NCBI RefSeq assembly: GCF_003054445.1
Contig: NC_042507.1
Coordinates: 1,178,001 to 1,242,000 of the forward strand
DNA: 64,000 nucleotides
Source of the DNA: Pichia kudriavzevii
Taxonomy: Eukaryota > Ascomycota > Pichiomycetes > Pichiales > Pichiaceae
Direction: 5' to 3'
Of the stretch, positions 47,432 through 58,500 are shown piece by piece; position 1 is the stretch's first letter; each line of letters begins with the position of its first letter. The notes under the pieces were generated by a model. That model saw only the letters and a program-made list of their open reading frames with translations, was not told the DNA's origin and did no database searches. The position numbers and the translations under genes are program-made.

Positions 47432-50400
47432 TTAAGCAGCTTCTTCATACTCCCTCAAATCTAAAGTTAATATTTTCGATGAATTCATGTCTTGATCTCT
47501 GTAAATACCAACTAAAGCGTCACTTCTTTCAAATAAACTATTCTTCAAACTAATAACGATGAACTGAAAATTGGGTCCTTTATGTTTAGAGAGATAGTTT
47601 GCAATCCGATTAACATTCGAGTTATCTAGTGCTGCATCAACTTCGTCTAATACAAAAAAAGGTGACGGGTGATACGAATGAACAGCAAATAGAAGAGCCA
47701 ATGCACCAATGGTTTTTTCACCTCCACTCAAATTCTCCATGTCTCGGAATCTTTTGAGTGGCGGCATGATGTGGTATTTGATTCCGAAAGCATACGGCTC
47801 ATCTTCATCTTCAAGTGTAAGATATGCTGAGCCACCTAAGGGAGAGGCCTTAGATTTTGTCAATTCTTTGTAGACATCATCAATCGAATTGGAGACATGT
47901 TCAAATGCCCTCATAAACATGCCCGTCCTTTCTTCCCTGACCTTCTCAAAGCGTGTAACCAACTCTTTCTCTGCCGTTCTTGCTTCTACAAATTCAGAAT
48001 CAACTTCTTGAAGTTTCTCCAGGGCAGTTGCAAGATGCTCACGTGCAAAAATATCTGGGTGCATACTCCGTACCTCTTCTTGCAATTTCTCAATAAGGGA
48101 ATCACATCTTTTTTCTACTGCTTCCGGTGTATTTTCTTCATAGCCTTCATCCATATCTTCACCTTCAATAAATACACGATAATCGTCTTCGAGTTTAGAG
48201 TAATCGATTTCCAAATTCGAAAGAATACTAACCCATTCTTTACTCCATTCTTCTTGGTCTTTACTGCCATCCTCTAAAGGAATATCATCTAGACTACCTG
48301 CTATTAAAGGTATAGGAACAGATTCAAGTTTGGCGGTGATAAGTTGTGTTTTCATTTCCAGTTTTAGAGACTCAATGTTTTCTTCTATGCTGACTACTTC
48401 ACCTTTTGAGTGTTTCAAATCACTCTTTAAGTTGCTGATTTCTGTCTCGAGACCACAAGTTTTAGAGAGCATTTTTTTGACTTTACTCTTTAGGGCTTTG
48501 TAGTCTTCTTTTATTACTTCCAATTCGCTCTGAATATCATCAATCTTTGTTTCAAGTTCGTTACGTTCCTTGATAATATTTTGATATCCGGTATAAAACG
48601 AATCTCTGGTGGCTTTCAGTTTTTCCACTTGGTGTTTATAGTCATCTAGCCTTTCGGTTTCAAATTTGAGCTTGTTTTCTACTCTTTGAATCTCCTTTAT
48701 GTATTTAGAAGATTCATTGGCTTCTTTTATTATCTTCGACGAATAATTGACTTCATACTCTTCAATATCGACAAATTTGTATTTCAAGCAAAAATCTTTG
48801 TATACTCGTGCTTGAGATTTTTTCAAGTTTTTACTTTTATCCGAAATTTCATCATTAATAAGTTTGATGTCACTCTTAATTTCTGTTATTTGAGATTCAT
48901 TTTTTTTCTTCAAATCAAGCTCATGAATTAATTCCACATCCGCATCTTTTAAGTTTCTTTCCAAATTGTTAAGTTTCTTTACGTACTCTTCTATGTTGTT
49001 TTCTAACATTAAGATTTCTTCTTTTATAACTCTATCTTTCATATCGTCCGGAATTTGATGATGTATCTCACTAATTTTCAATTTTAATTCATCCTTACGT
49101 TCACTTAATAACCCTAATTCGGATTTATCCCATTTTGTGTTAAAGCTATCACTGCCGCCCCCCGTCATCAGTCCATTTTTGTGGATCAACGACCCATCTA
49201 ACGTTACTATCCTTTCATTAATACCTTTACCCCATTTCAAGGATGTCGCAACATCAATATTATCACAAACTAATGAGTTTCCACACACATACTGAACAGC
49301 TCTTTCATATTCAGGTGGATAAGATATGGTGTCAATTATAGGCTGTGCATTATCAGATAAGTCACGTAAATTTGAATTAAGCGGTTGTACCTTGACAGTA
49401 TCTAACGGAATAAATGATGCAACTCCTAGTCTCTGTTCCTTCATGTAATCTATGCATTCAGTTGCAGTTGAGAGAGAATCAACAATAACAGCATCAAAAT
49501 CTTTGCCAAATATAGCTGCCACAGCAATGCCATATTTTCTTTGTTTTGGTTTACATATATCATTGAGAAGACCTCTAACACCAGGGAAGAGTTTTTTCAA
49601 TGTAGATACTGTATCACGTAGTTTTCTTTCTTTCTTGTTTTCCTTTTCAAGAGCATTAATTTCATTTAATTTTAGCAAGACAGTTTTCAACTCATGGTTT
49701 AAAGCTTTCTCCTTTTCCTTGATGGAGTTACGTAGAGATTCTAAAGAATTGAGCTCTTTTTTATAGTTGTGGATTGATGTTTTAGAATAAGCAATAGCTT
49801 TTTCTAATTGCGATTTCTTTAATTGATGAGTCTGTTTCTTGGTTTCTAGTTCCTGAATCCTCGAATTTAACAACGAATTGGATGTTTCTATAGCTTCCAC
49901 TTCATTCAAAAGATGTGCCTTGTCTTCATTCAAATCAGTCAATTTTAGCTCCAGCTCACCTGCAATCGCTAGAAATTCATCCCGTAATTGGTTATACTCA
50001 GTTAACATCTCAATATTTGAGCTATAAGAAGAAGTGGACTCATTTTTAGATAGATCTACTTTCTCAGAGTTGAATACTTCAAAAGCGGCCTTTATTTTAT
50101 CTAATATTTGGATAGATTCATCTACTACAAGTTTTTGCTCTTGCTCTTCTCTCTGTAGAATTTCCATTCTTTCTTCATACTCCTTAACTTTGCCCTCCAA
50201 TTGTAAAGCTTCTGACTCAATTGGAATCATACTTGTTTTTAGTGATTTTAAAGTATTTTCATCAGTTTCAATTTTGACTTCATATTCTTTGATGCTCATA
50301 TGATCATCAGATTGCTTACGAATGAAATCTTTGTATTCCTGAATTTTATCCTCCAAGGTAGTACTAAGGTCACTAACTTCTTTATTTTTTACGTCTAACT

Positions 50401-51214
50401 CTCCTGTCAGTTTTTCATATATACGTTCCATATATTCAAGTTTGGACAGATATTTTGTGACAATAGCCCTCTCCAACTGGCTTGTTTTCTTATCAAATAA
50501 ATCAGTTTCTTGACATTTCAACTTTAAATTTTTAATTTCATCCTTCAAATTTCTCTTTTGTGAGTTTTTCAATGCTGTAATATCATGGGCTCTCTCCATT
50601 TCTTCCTTTAATTCATTATATTCTTTCTCCAAGTTTGAAGATCCGCTGATATTTTCAATCATTTTAGTTAGTTCAATGGGTGATTGTGATGCAACCTTTT
50701 CAACATCACCTTGGAAAACCAAAAAGTTTTTAGCCTTAATAAGGATATTCTCTTCCTTCAAAATCTGCAGATACTGATTAATGGACACAGGCACATTATT
50801 AACCAAGAATTTGGAAGAACCATTCTTCCCGATCAATCTTTTAAGGTTCAGCACATCTCCATTGTCCTTCTCATAAACAGCAATAACGTAGGCTTCTTCA
50901 GCACCATTTCTTGCTTTTGCCTCGTTCCTCACATCTTTATCTTCATGATCATCATCATCATCGCCATTTTCGTCATTCCTAGTGTTTTCAGTTTCTTCGT
51001 CAATTTGCCCTCTATATATCAAACTCTTAATATTCTTTGATCTTAGTTGGTTCGACCTCACCCCAAGAACAAACGAAATTGCATCCATCATGTTAGACTT
51101 ACCTGACCCATTTGGTCCAATGATTGATGTAAAGTATGAGGTTCCAAATCCGACATGGGTGATTCCCTTATATGACTTGAAGTTGTATAGTTCTAAACCA
51201 ACTAACCGACCCAT
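47432..51214 (-). CDS. SMC1: Cohesin ATPase subunit Smc1
   Basis: 1260 residues, within the usual size (S. cerevisiae 1225). With Smc3 and Scc1 it forms the ring that holds sister chromatids together. The N-terminal head starts MGRLVGLELYNFKSYKG with Walker A IIGPNGSGKSNMMDAISF and the Smc1-specific VLGVRSNQLRS. An acidic insert lies near residues 76-98. Long coiled-coils flank a hinge near residues 525-690 (FPGVRGLLNDICKPKQRKYG; LVCDNIDVATSLKWGKG; GLMTGGGSD). The C-terminal head has the signature NLSGGEKTIGALALLFAVHS and Walker B PFFVLDEVDAALDNSN. An MCB lies 120 bp upstream. Convergent with LST7, divergent from the TMEM14 gene. Confidence 0.98.
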   Translation of the reverse strand: MGRLVGLELYNFKSYKGITHVGFGTSYFTSIIGPNGSGKSNMMDAISFVLGVRSNQLRSKNIKSLIYRGQIDEETENTRNDENGDDDDDHEDKDVRNEAKARNGAEEAYVIAVYEKDNGDVLNLKRLIGKNGSSKFLVNNVPVSINQYLQILKEENILIKAKNFLVFQGDVEKVASQSPIELTKMIENISGSSNLEKEYNELKEEMERAHDITALKNSQKRNLKDEIKNLKLKCQETDLFDKKTSQLERAIVTKYLSKLEYMERIYEKLTGELDVKNKEVSDLSTTLEDKIQEYKDFIRKQSDDHMSIKEYEVKIETDENTLKSLKTSMIPIESEALQLEGKVKEYEERMEILQREEQEQKLVVDESIQILDKIKAAFEVFNSEKVDLSKNESTSSYSSNIEMLTEYNQLRDEFLAIAGELELKLTDLNEDKAHLLNEVEAIETSNSLLNSRIQELETKKQTHQLKKSQLEKAIAYSKTSIHNYKKELNSLESLRNSIKEKEKALNHELKTVLLKLNEINALEKENKKERKLRDTVSTLKKLFPGVRGLLNDICKPKQRKYGIAVAAIFGKDFDAVIVDSLSTATECIDYMKEQRLGVASFIPLDTVKVQPLNSNLRDLSDNAQPIIDTISYPPEYERAVQYVCGNSLVCDNIDVATSLKWGKGINERIVTLDGSLIHKNGLMTGGGSDSFNTKWDKSELGLLSERKDELKLKISEIHHQIPDDMKDRVIKEEILMLENNIEEYVKKLNNLERNLKDADVELIHELDLKKKNESQITEIKSDIKLINDEISDKSKNLKKSQARVYKDFCLKYKFVDIEEYEVNYSSKIIKEANESSKYIKEIQRVENKLKFETERLDDYKHQVEKLKATRDSFYTGYQNIIKERNELETKIDDIQSELEVIKEDYKALKSKVKKMLSKTCGLETEISNLKSDLKHSKGEVVSIEENIESLKLEMKTQLITAKLESVPIPLIAGSLDDIPLEDGSKDQEEWSKEWVSILSNLEIDYSKLEDDYRVFIEGEDMDEGYEENTPEAVEKRCDSLIEKLQEEVRSMHPDIFAREHLATALEKLQEVDSEFVEARTAEKELVTRFEKVREERTGMFMRAFEHVSNSIDDVYKELTKSKASPLGGSAYLTLEDEDEPYAFGIKYHIMPPLKRFRDMENLSGGEKTIGALALLFAVHSYHPSPFFVLDEVDAALDNSNVNRIANYLSKHKGPNFQFIVISLKNSLFERSDALVGIYRDQDMNSSKILTLDLREYEEAA

Positions 51215-51333
51215 AGTTTTATCGTTTGTCTTGCTTACAGAATAAGAGAGGACGTGTTGAGTTCTTTGTAGACCTAATGAGCGTCACACTGTGATCAACG
51301 CCAAAACCTTTGGTGTCATGAAAATGCCTAATT

Positions 51334-51339
51334 ACGCGT
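51334..51339. promoter_or_regulatory. MCB (ACGCGT) in the SMC1 promoter
   Basis: A single MluI cell-cycle box, bound by MBF at G1/S, lies 120 bp upstream of the SMC1 ATG. S. cerevisiae SMC1 is transcribed at G1/S with such boxes. In the rest of the 302-bp divergent gap (51215-51516) I see a C7 run near 51454-51460 and no other clear element. Confidence 0.55.
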
Positions 51340-51516
51340 CTTCAGAGATTAGCTATTGCGCCACCTTTTTCTGTTTTTACCATCTTGCGCCACGCTGCAC
51401 TGCTTATCCATGAGTTAAGGGCGTGACAAGGTTATTCCTATTGAAGTTTACCTACCCCCCCTCATAGGTATTACTAGAATCAACACCTATTAGAAACGCT
51501 ATACAAGTAATCAACA

Positions 51517-51831
51517 ATGTCTTCACCATCATACGCCCTATCTGCCCTTTCACTAACAGGTGCATTGGTTGCATACACGAGAAAGAATTCGGTGCCCTCT
51601 TTATTGGCGGGCTCTTTTGTTTCCTTTGTTTTCTTTTACGGTGGCCAATTGCTGAGAAGGGGCAATTCCAATGGCCTAGTCGTGTCATTTATTGGGGCAG
51701 TTATACTTCTATCTGCTGGCTTTGTTAGGGCTAGAGCGACGGAATTTGAGAAAACAGTTCCATTGGTGTTGACAGGCTTAGGTTTACTCTCAACCGGGTT
51801 CTTCGGTGCTAAATTGGCAGGGTTGTTATAG
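51517..51831 (+). CDS. TMH11: TMEM14-family small membrane protein
   Basis: 104 residues, almost the size of S. cerevisiae Tmh11 (105). Small Gly-rich hydrophobic segments make up to four membrane helices, with the family start YALSALSLTGALVAYTRKNS and PSLLAGSF, then LRRGNSNG and a C-terminal GLGLLSTGFFGAKLAGLL. The TMEM14 family is found in mitochondrial or other internal membranes; animal TMEM14C takes part in porphyrin transport, while the yeast role is unclear. S. cerevisiae has two relatives (Tmh11, Tmh18) and I cannot say which is the true counterpart. It is convergent with the Hsp70 gene. Confidence 0.8.
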   Translation: MSSPSYALSALSLTGALVAYTRKNSVPSLLAGSFVSFVFFYGGQLLRRGNSNGLVVSFIGAVILLSAGFVRARATEFEKTVPLVLTGLGLLSTGFFGAKLAGLL

Positions 51832-52074
51832 GTATATAAAGGGATCTGAACTATCCTATATGTAGACATGTCCTTCATAAAGTGTCCTTTTTTTTGTAAT
51901 TTTGTTACATTAATAAGGAATTTCGAATACGGAATAGACTCCACTGTAAAAAGGGAAATTTAGAGAAAAATCATTAAATTTAAACTAAACTAGATAAGAA
52001 ATATTATAAAATTAAAAACTGTGTATAAGAAGAGAAAAAACAAAGTCATAAATCAAAGAATTAGATCAAACCAT

Positions 52075-54012
52075 TTAATCAACTTCCTCAACAGATGGAC
52101 CTTCAGCTGCACCAGCACCGCCAGCACCAGGGAATCCACCAGGTGCAGCACCAGCGCCACCAGGAGCTCCACCAGCAGCATATAGCTTTTGCATAATTGG
52201 ATTTGCAACTTGTTCTAATTCCTTTAATCTGTCATCGTATTCCTCAGTGGTTGCAGTTTGGTTAGCATCTAACCAGTTGATGATTTCTTCAACCTTGTCT
52301 ACAATGGTCTTCTTGTCATCAGCACCAACCTTTTCTTCAAATTGAGCTTCGGAGGCAGTATTCTTCAAAGAATAAGCATATGATTCAAGACCATTCTTTG
52401 CAGCAATTCTCTTTGCCTCCTTTTCATCTTCTTCCTTAAACTTCTCCGCTTCCGAAACCATACGCTCGATATCTTCCTTTGACAATCTACCCTTGTCATT
52501 GGTAATAGTAATCTTTTGGGTCTTACCAGTACCTTTCTCAACTGCAGAGACATTCAAGATACCATTAGCATCAATATCAAAGGTGACTTCAATTTGTGGA
52601 ACACCTCTTGGAGCTGGTGGAATACCAGATAACTCAAACTTACCAAGCAAGTTGTTGTCCTTGGTTTTTGCACGTTCACCTTCATAAACTTGAATTAAAA
52701 CACCAGGTTGATTATCTGCATAAGTGGAGAAGATCTCAGATTTCTTACATGGGATGGTAGAGTTTCTAGGAATCAACTTGGTCATGACACCACCAGCAGT
52801 TTCAATACCCAAGGATAATGGAGTAACATCCAACAATAATAAATCTTGAGTCTTTGAGGATGTATCACCAGTCAAAATAGCAGCTTGAACAGCAGCACCA
52901 TAAGCAACAGCTTCATCTGGGTTGATGGACTTATTTGGATCCTTACCATTGAAATAGTCAGAAACTAATTTTTGAACCTTTGGAATTCTTGTTGAACCTC
53001 CAACTAAAACAATTTCTTCAATCGCAGATTTATCAAGTTTTGCATCCTTTAAAACCTTTTCAACTGGGTCCAAAGTGGATCTAAACAAATCAGCGCATAA
53101 TTCTTCAAATCTAGCTCTAGTGATTGAGGAGTAGAAATCGATACCTTCAAATAGAGAGTCAATTTCAATTGAAGTTTGAGCAGATGAAGATAAAGTTCTC
53201 TTTGCTCTTTCACAAGCAGTTCTTAATCTTCTTAAAGCTCTTTGGTTGGAGGTCAAATCCTTCTTATATTTTCTCTTGAATTCATTTGCAAAATGAGTAA
53301 CTAATCTGTTATCAAAATCTTCACCACCCAAGTGAGTATCACCGGCAGTTGCCTTAACTTCAAAGATACCTTCATCAATGGATAACAAGGAAACATCAAA
53401 AGTACCACCACCCAAATCAAAGATAAGAATGTTGTGTTCGCCCTTACCGGAATCCTTCTTATCTAAACCATAAGCAATTGCAGCAGCAGTTGGTTCGTTA
53501 ATAATTCTCAAGACATTCAAGCCTGCAATAGTACCAGCATCTTTGGTTGCTTGTCTTTGAGAGTCATTGAAGTATGCAGGAACTGTAACAACAGCATCCT
53601 TAACGGTTTTACCCAAGTAAGCTTCAGCGGTTTCCTTCATCTTTGTTAAAACCATAGATGATATTTCTTCTGGAGTAAACACCTTGGTTTCACCCTTATA
53701 TTCCACTTGGATCTTTGGTTTACCAGCTTCATCAATCACCTTGAATGGGAAATGCTTGATATCATTTTGCACTTCTGCATCATTGAACTTCCTACCAATC
53801 AGTCTCTTTGCATCAAAGACAGTATTTGCAGGGTTCATAGCAGCTTGATTCTTTGCTGCTTCACCAATCAACCTCTCAGTGTCGGTGAATGCAACAAAGG
53901 ATGGGGTGGTTCTATTACCTTGATCGTTGGCAATAATTTCAACTCTGTCATTTGTGAAATGTGCAACACAAGAATAAGTAGTACCTAAGTCAATACCAAT
54001 AGCAGATGACAT
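52075..54012 (-). CDS. SSA: Cytosolic Hsp70 (Ssa type)
   Basis: 645 residues, full length. The nucleotide-binding domain has [31 protein letters not shown] and [16 protein letters not shown]. The substrate-binding domain begins [20 protein letters not shown], followed by the helical lid. A Gly/Ala/Pro-rich tail ([13 protein letters not shown]) ends in EEVD, the mark of the cytosolic form that docks TPR co-chaperones such as Sti1 and, weakly, Cpr6-type proteins. The absence of a signal or transit peptide rules out Kar2 and Ssc1. Ssa1-4 cannot be told apart. Its promoter has heat-shock elements and a TATA box, so stress induction is likely; codon use looks strongly biased, as in highly expressed genes. 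Downstream of TAF11 on the same strand. Confidence 0.97.
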   Translation of the reverse strand: MSSAIGIDLGTTYSCVAHFTNDRVEIIANDQGNRTTPSFVAFTDTERLIGEAAKNQAAMNPANTVFDAKRLIGRKFNDAEVQNDIKHFPFKVIDEAGKPKIQVEYKGETKVFTPEEISSMVLTKMKETAEAYLGKTVKDAVVTVPAYFNDSQRQATKDAGTIAGLNVLRIINEPTAAAIAYGLDKKDSGKGEHNILIFDLGGGTFDVSLLSIDEGIFEVKATAGDTHLGGEDFDNRLVTHFANEFKRKYKKDLTSNQRALRRLRTACERAKRTLSSSAQTSIEIDSLFEGIDFYSSITRARFEELCADLFRSTLDPVEKVLKDAKLDKSAIEEIVLVGGSTRIPKVQKLVSDYFNGKDPNKSINPDEAVAYGAAVQAAILTGDTSSKTQDLLLLDVTPLSLGIETAGGVMTKLIPRNSTIPCKKSEIFSTYADNQPGVLIQVYEGERAKTKDNNLLGKFELSGIPPAPRGVPQIEVTFDIDANGILNVSAVEKGTGKTQKITITNDKGRLSKEDIERMVSEAEKFKEEDEKEAKRIAAKNGLESYAYSLKNTASEAQFEEKVGADDKKTIVDKVEEIINWLDANQTATTEEYDDRLKELEQVANPIMQKLYAAGGAPGGAGAAPGGFPGAGGAGAAEGPSVEEVD

Positions 54013-54151
54013 ATTTATATTTTTTTTTTTGGATTCAATTGTTCGTTATTAATCGTTAATAAGATTGATTGATTGTGTAGAAAGAGGAAAGAGAAAAGAG
54101 AAAAGAGAAACAACAATTTAGACCAGATGAGAATAAGGCCCATTTGGTGGC

Positions 54152-54282
54152 CTTATATAGCAAACATTTCCCTCATTTCCCTCTCATCCAATGTCAACTC
54201 CGACACTCTCGGAGAAGTTTCCAGCAAAATCGAGTGTTTTTTTCCTCCCCCAATTAAATGAAACGAGTGGAAAGTTCTAGAA
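54152..54282 (-). promoter_or_regulatory. Hsp70 heat-shock promoter: TATA box and two HSEs
   Basis: On the minus strand a consensus TATATAAG lies at 54159-54152, 140 bp before the ATG. Upstream are GAAgtTTC (54214-54221), followed by caGCA, and the perfect three-unit GAAagTTCtaGAA (54270-54282). The second HSE overlaps the TAF11 stop codon, so the promoter runs into the neighbouring gene. The leader near 54077-54112 is a purine/pyrimidine-biased AAAGAG repeat. Confidence 0.8.
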
Positions 54283-54954
54283 AAGCGATTTCCCTCTACG
54301 GTTTGTGGACCTCGCGTGAGGTATTTTAACACCATGGATGCGGCTCTTATTTCGATGTTGTGCGGACCTTCTATACCACGCCGCACGAATGTGTTCTGGT
54401 GTTAGCTGTTGTAATTGTTGTAATTGTTGTAATTGTTGTAATTGTTGTAATTGTTGCTGCTTTTGGCTTTCAGGAATCTTCTCAAACTCGGTAAGTATTT
54501 CTCTCACACGTCTCTCCTGTTGTAGACGTTGCTCCTCCTTTGCCAATGTGACAATCTCTCCAACAAAGACTTTCCCCACTCCGGCAAGGAGCTTGGCAAA
54601 GTCGTTGTTTACAGAGACACTGCACACAGCATTCACGAGTTTTTTAATTCCACCACTGTTGAGATTGGTACGACGGAAAAACTCGTATCTCGTAAGTTGT
54701 TCCTCGTCCATAGAATCAACAAGAAGTTTCCGCTGTTCATTGAGCGTCAGCTCAAGTGGAACGTCGTCTATAGTGAGACCGTGTTCTCGGAGTAATTTGT
54801 CCATTGGATCTTCGTCCTCACTTTCATCCCCTATGCTTTCATCGCTATTCACCTGCGCTTCTTTCATTCTTTTATCATTGCTATAATTACCACTATCACT
54901 TTCCTCATCATCATCATCATCATCATCATCATCTTCATCATCTTCTTCTTCTTC

Positions 54955-55035
<81 letters not shown>

Positions 55036-55233
55036 TTCATCATCTTCGTCTCCATTTTCCAATTTTGCAAGGATTGCTTGTGAACGCCTAATTGTCTTCT
55101 GCTCTTCCTCCCTTTCATGTAAAAAACGATTGGCTGCAACAATAGGATCCTCCTTCTTAACTCCTGCTTCTTCAACAGTCCCACCTAGTCCAAAAATATG
55201 GTCTAATTCTGCATTCTGTCTCTCGGAATCCAT
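54277..55233 (-). CDS. TAF11: TFIID subunit TAF11 with large aspartate tract
   Basis: 318 residues. The C-terminal histone fold is TAF11: DEEQLTRYEFFRRTNLNSGG, IKKLVNAVCSVSVNNDFAKL, LAGVGKVFVGEIVTLAKEE and TPEHIRAAWYRR. It pairs with TAF13 in TFIID for Pol II initiation. Two expansions stand out. Residues about 60-115 are almost pure Asp/Glu, including 26 Asp in a row, all GAT codons. A (QQL)n repeat, coded by a 9-bp unit, is inserted just before the last conserved helix. The region before the histone fold is short (DPMDKLLREHGLTIDDVPLEL). The ATG at 55233 is the only suitable start. The stop overlaps the Hsp70 heat-shock element. Confidence 0.92.
54408..54460 (-). repeat. 9-bp repeat coding for (QQL)n in TAF11
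   Basis: TTGTTGTAA on the plus strand is repeated about five times without change and codes for Gln-Gln-Leu on the minus strand, inside the histone-fold region. A pure repeat in coding DNA suggests recent growth and length variation between strains. Confidence 0.9.
54904..55050 (-). repeat. GAT/GAA trinucleotide microsatellite in TAF11
   Basis: An uninterrupted (GAT)26 on the coding strand at 55035-54958 is followed by five GAA, two GAT, one GAA and nine GAT. It codes for Asp and Glu only. Perfect codon purity shows expansion by slippage, not selection for acidity alone. Confidence 0.95.
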
Positions 55234-55564
55234 TCTTGTGCCCTGCCTATTGAACTCTTCCCTTTATAATGTCCTACGTAGATATTATGCAATACTTGTT
55301 TGCATTTGTATGTTTGTCTTGCTGATTCCCTTCTCTGATTTTTCATGCTCGCTGAATTTTCAAAAACTCTTGGAACTGTCCCTCTTCTAAGCTTATTCCC
55401 AGATTCTCGTTTTCATACTTTTTTTTCTGCTAGTTCATATTATTAATATCAGGTATTTCGATGTACACCTTCCAGCACATATACTTACTCCTTTTTGCTA
55501 TTTTCCCACATTCCACTCTTTTCTGCTTCTTATAGTACAATAATCAATCTTATAATCTTCCCAG
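55234..55564. other. Divergent promoter TAF11 / SSM4
   Basis: A 331-bp T/C-rich gap between divergent genes. TATTAATATC lies near 55439-55449 and CTTATAGTA near 55529-55537. I see no recognised activator site, RNA gene or repeat. Confidence 0.4.
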
Positions 55565-58500
55565 ATGGAGCGCACTTGCCGTGTTTGCCGTTGTGAGGGA
55601 ACACCGTCTCAACCATTATTTCATCCTTGTAAATGTCGAGGTTCAATCAAGTATATCCATCAAGAGTGTCTACAATTTTGGCTTGATCATTCCCATAAGG
55701 ACTCCTGTGATATCTGTAATTCCAAATTCCACTTCAAAACAATCTATGATGAACCGGTTCCCTCGAGAATCCCATTTAAGTTGTTGTTGCGTACAGTTTT
55801 AAAAAGTTTCATAAAGTGGCAATATATAGTGGTCAAATATTCGTTGATGCTGGCATGTGCAGCCTTTGAATTCCCACTGGTTATATCTGCAGTCGATCAA
55901 ATAATAAATTGGCAGTTAGGTGTTCCCATTCCAGAAAACGCCAGAGCTTCTTTAATTTTTGGAGATTTGGCCAAGCCTTCAATCATAGGCTTTTTGGGAT
56001 CATTAAAAAGTGGCACAGTTATTGCTCTTACATATGCAGTGATACTTATTGGTATGGTCATGATTCAAAATTCATTTGTTGGTGATGAGGGTTTCCAAAA
56101 AATCATCAATAAAAAAATCGGTATGGAGCCAAAAAGGTTCAAATTGGAAAAATTACTGGAGCAACATAGAAAGAGAGAGATGGAGAGATTAAAGAGACAA
56201 GAAACTATTCATAGGTTGCTGGAACTATCATATGCTCAACAGGGAATATCCGATGGTCAACCTCTGACCGCCAGTGACCTGCAAAGGATGAGAGACTATT
56301 GCATCGAGAAGGTTCATGAATTCAGTGGTTCTCATGAGTTTGACAGTGATTCATTCCTAGAATTGTTGCCTTTTTTGGAAAATTTTAACCCTGTCCAAGT
56401 TCCTCCATCAATGGATGAAGTTTCTCAGTTTAAAATGATCGACAGAAAAATCCGAATGGCAGAGATCAACAGAGAAACCGGAATAAGTGACGCAGACGAA
56501 GACTTTGATTCCATTGTTGCTGATCTGGCTGATGCTGTAAGAAGTGATACTAATGCAGGTGCTCCTGCTCCGAGATTGAGAGCTGAACGGCCTGAACATC
56601 CTTTCCGTGCAAATGAGGCGTTGATGGATGTTGGTGTGCGAGAATTTCAGGCAAACAACCAGCAGCAGGTTGATGTGGAACCTCTGGCGGAGCAAGGCAT
56701 TTGGGATGGTCCAAAGAATATCACATTTATTTTTCAATTGACCATTTTGTCTAATTTGGTAGCAATTATTGTCTTGGTTGCGTTCAAGCTGATTCCTTCA
56801 TACGTTGGCCTATTTTTTCTATCCTCAATCCACTATCTTTGCAAACCAGTTGTTACTGCGATTCACAATTATGTCTATCCTCATATTCACTTGAGATTGG
56901 ATTACAAATTTCCACTAGTGGTTGATCTTTTTGTTGCCTTCATAACAAGAAATACTAAAAAAATGGTATTGGCTTACGAAAACTCGATAAATTTTACTCC
57001 AACATCATCCACATTGGAACGTTTGCTGGTACAATTTTCTGGGTTTGCCTTTTTTGGTATCCTGATTGCACTTGTTATGAAGAAAATGGAAAATAGTTGT
57101 ACTGAAAATAATCCTTTAGATGGTCCTTACCGATTCATATATATTGTTTTACTACAAATAGTCTCCGTTGTTAAGGTTCTGGTTTTGATTGCAATTGAGT
57201 GGGCATTGTTCCCTTTGTTCTGTGGCACCCAAATCGAATTTGCACTGGCACCTATTTTTAATGCTGATATCTACAACTATAAGCTAGAACCGCCACTTTT
57301 AGGATTTAACATTTTTGGATTGCTACCAACCTGGATATTAGGCACATTCTTCATGTATTTTTTTGCGTCCTTTGTTTCGATGATTCGGGCTAAAATTCTA
57401 AGAACAGGCGTTTTATTCTTCATTAGGCCGTCTGATGACCCAAATATTCAGCTTGTCCATGATGCCTTAATGAGGCCTTTTGGTTTGCGTGTATCGAGAA
57501 TTGCCTTATCTGGCGCAGTATATGCAATATATATTCACTTGGAATTCTCATTAGTGGCTTGGCTTTTGAGGGTTTGGACACCGATCTTACCATTTAGAAA
57601 CAACACTTTCATTGATAGACTGACATTTGCTTCCATGTTTGTTGTTTGTGGATTTATGGAAAAGTTTTTCTTTAAGTATTGGTTGTTCACTTTTAAGTGG
57701 GCTTGCTCAAAGCTTAGAATATCATCATTCATGCTCAACGAAGATAACCCTGAGGAGCGGGGCAGAATTGTCTATAAGACATTTTTTGCAAGGTTGTCGA
57801 ATCCTAAACCCGATTATTCCAAGCCTACCATGGATCCAAGGAAATATTTTGAAGAAAATCCGAATCAATTGGCCTGTTTTGTACCTGATGGTAATTACAT
57901 TCGTGCACCTGATGATGATCATGTCTCAAGGAAGTTTGTTAAAACGTTGTTTGTGCCAGTTACAAAGTCTGATCAGTTATTGGAGCCAATTCCTGAAGTT
58001 GAAGATGACGAGGAAAAATTCAATCCTTACGGTGATGTAGATCCATTAGATGCAACTACTTATACTATTGTCTATCGTCCGCCACACTTCAAACAGAGAG
58101 TCTATTTATTCTTTGGTGTGCTATGGGTAAGCTCTATGATTTTCACAATGGGCTTATACATTTCAAATATCGCGATTGGCAAAACAATTGTCTCTCTAAC
58201 TATCGGAAGGTTGCTAGACTTAGGACCCTGGTATACTGTGGACGCATATAGCATTTCGTTAACAATGCTTGTGTTGTCTCAATTACATCATTTACAGAGC
58301 CACGATTGGAAACAATGGAAGCAGCATATAATTGCAAGAATTAACGCACTCAGAGATAATAGAGTAGTCGTTTCTTCTTTGGAGCTTTTTAAAACCCAGT
58401 TTGTCTTGGTAATTGGTTTAGTTTTAGGTTCGTATCCTATTATTGGCCTATCGATTATCCACGATAACCTTCCATCCTTGACTTGGTTAGTGGCGTTATC

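Noticed and set aside
54338-54886. Cys/Ser-rich and His-rich open frames opposite TAF11 (also 54804-55091)
   Set aside because: They are antisense shadows of the (QQL)n and (GAT)n repeats.
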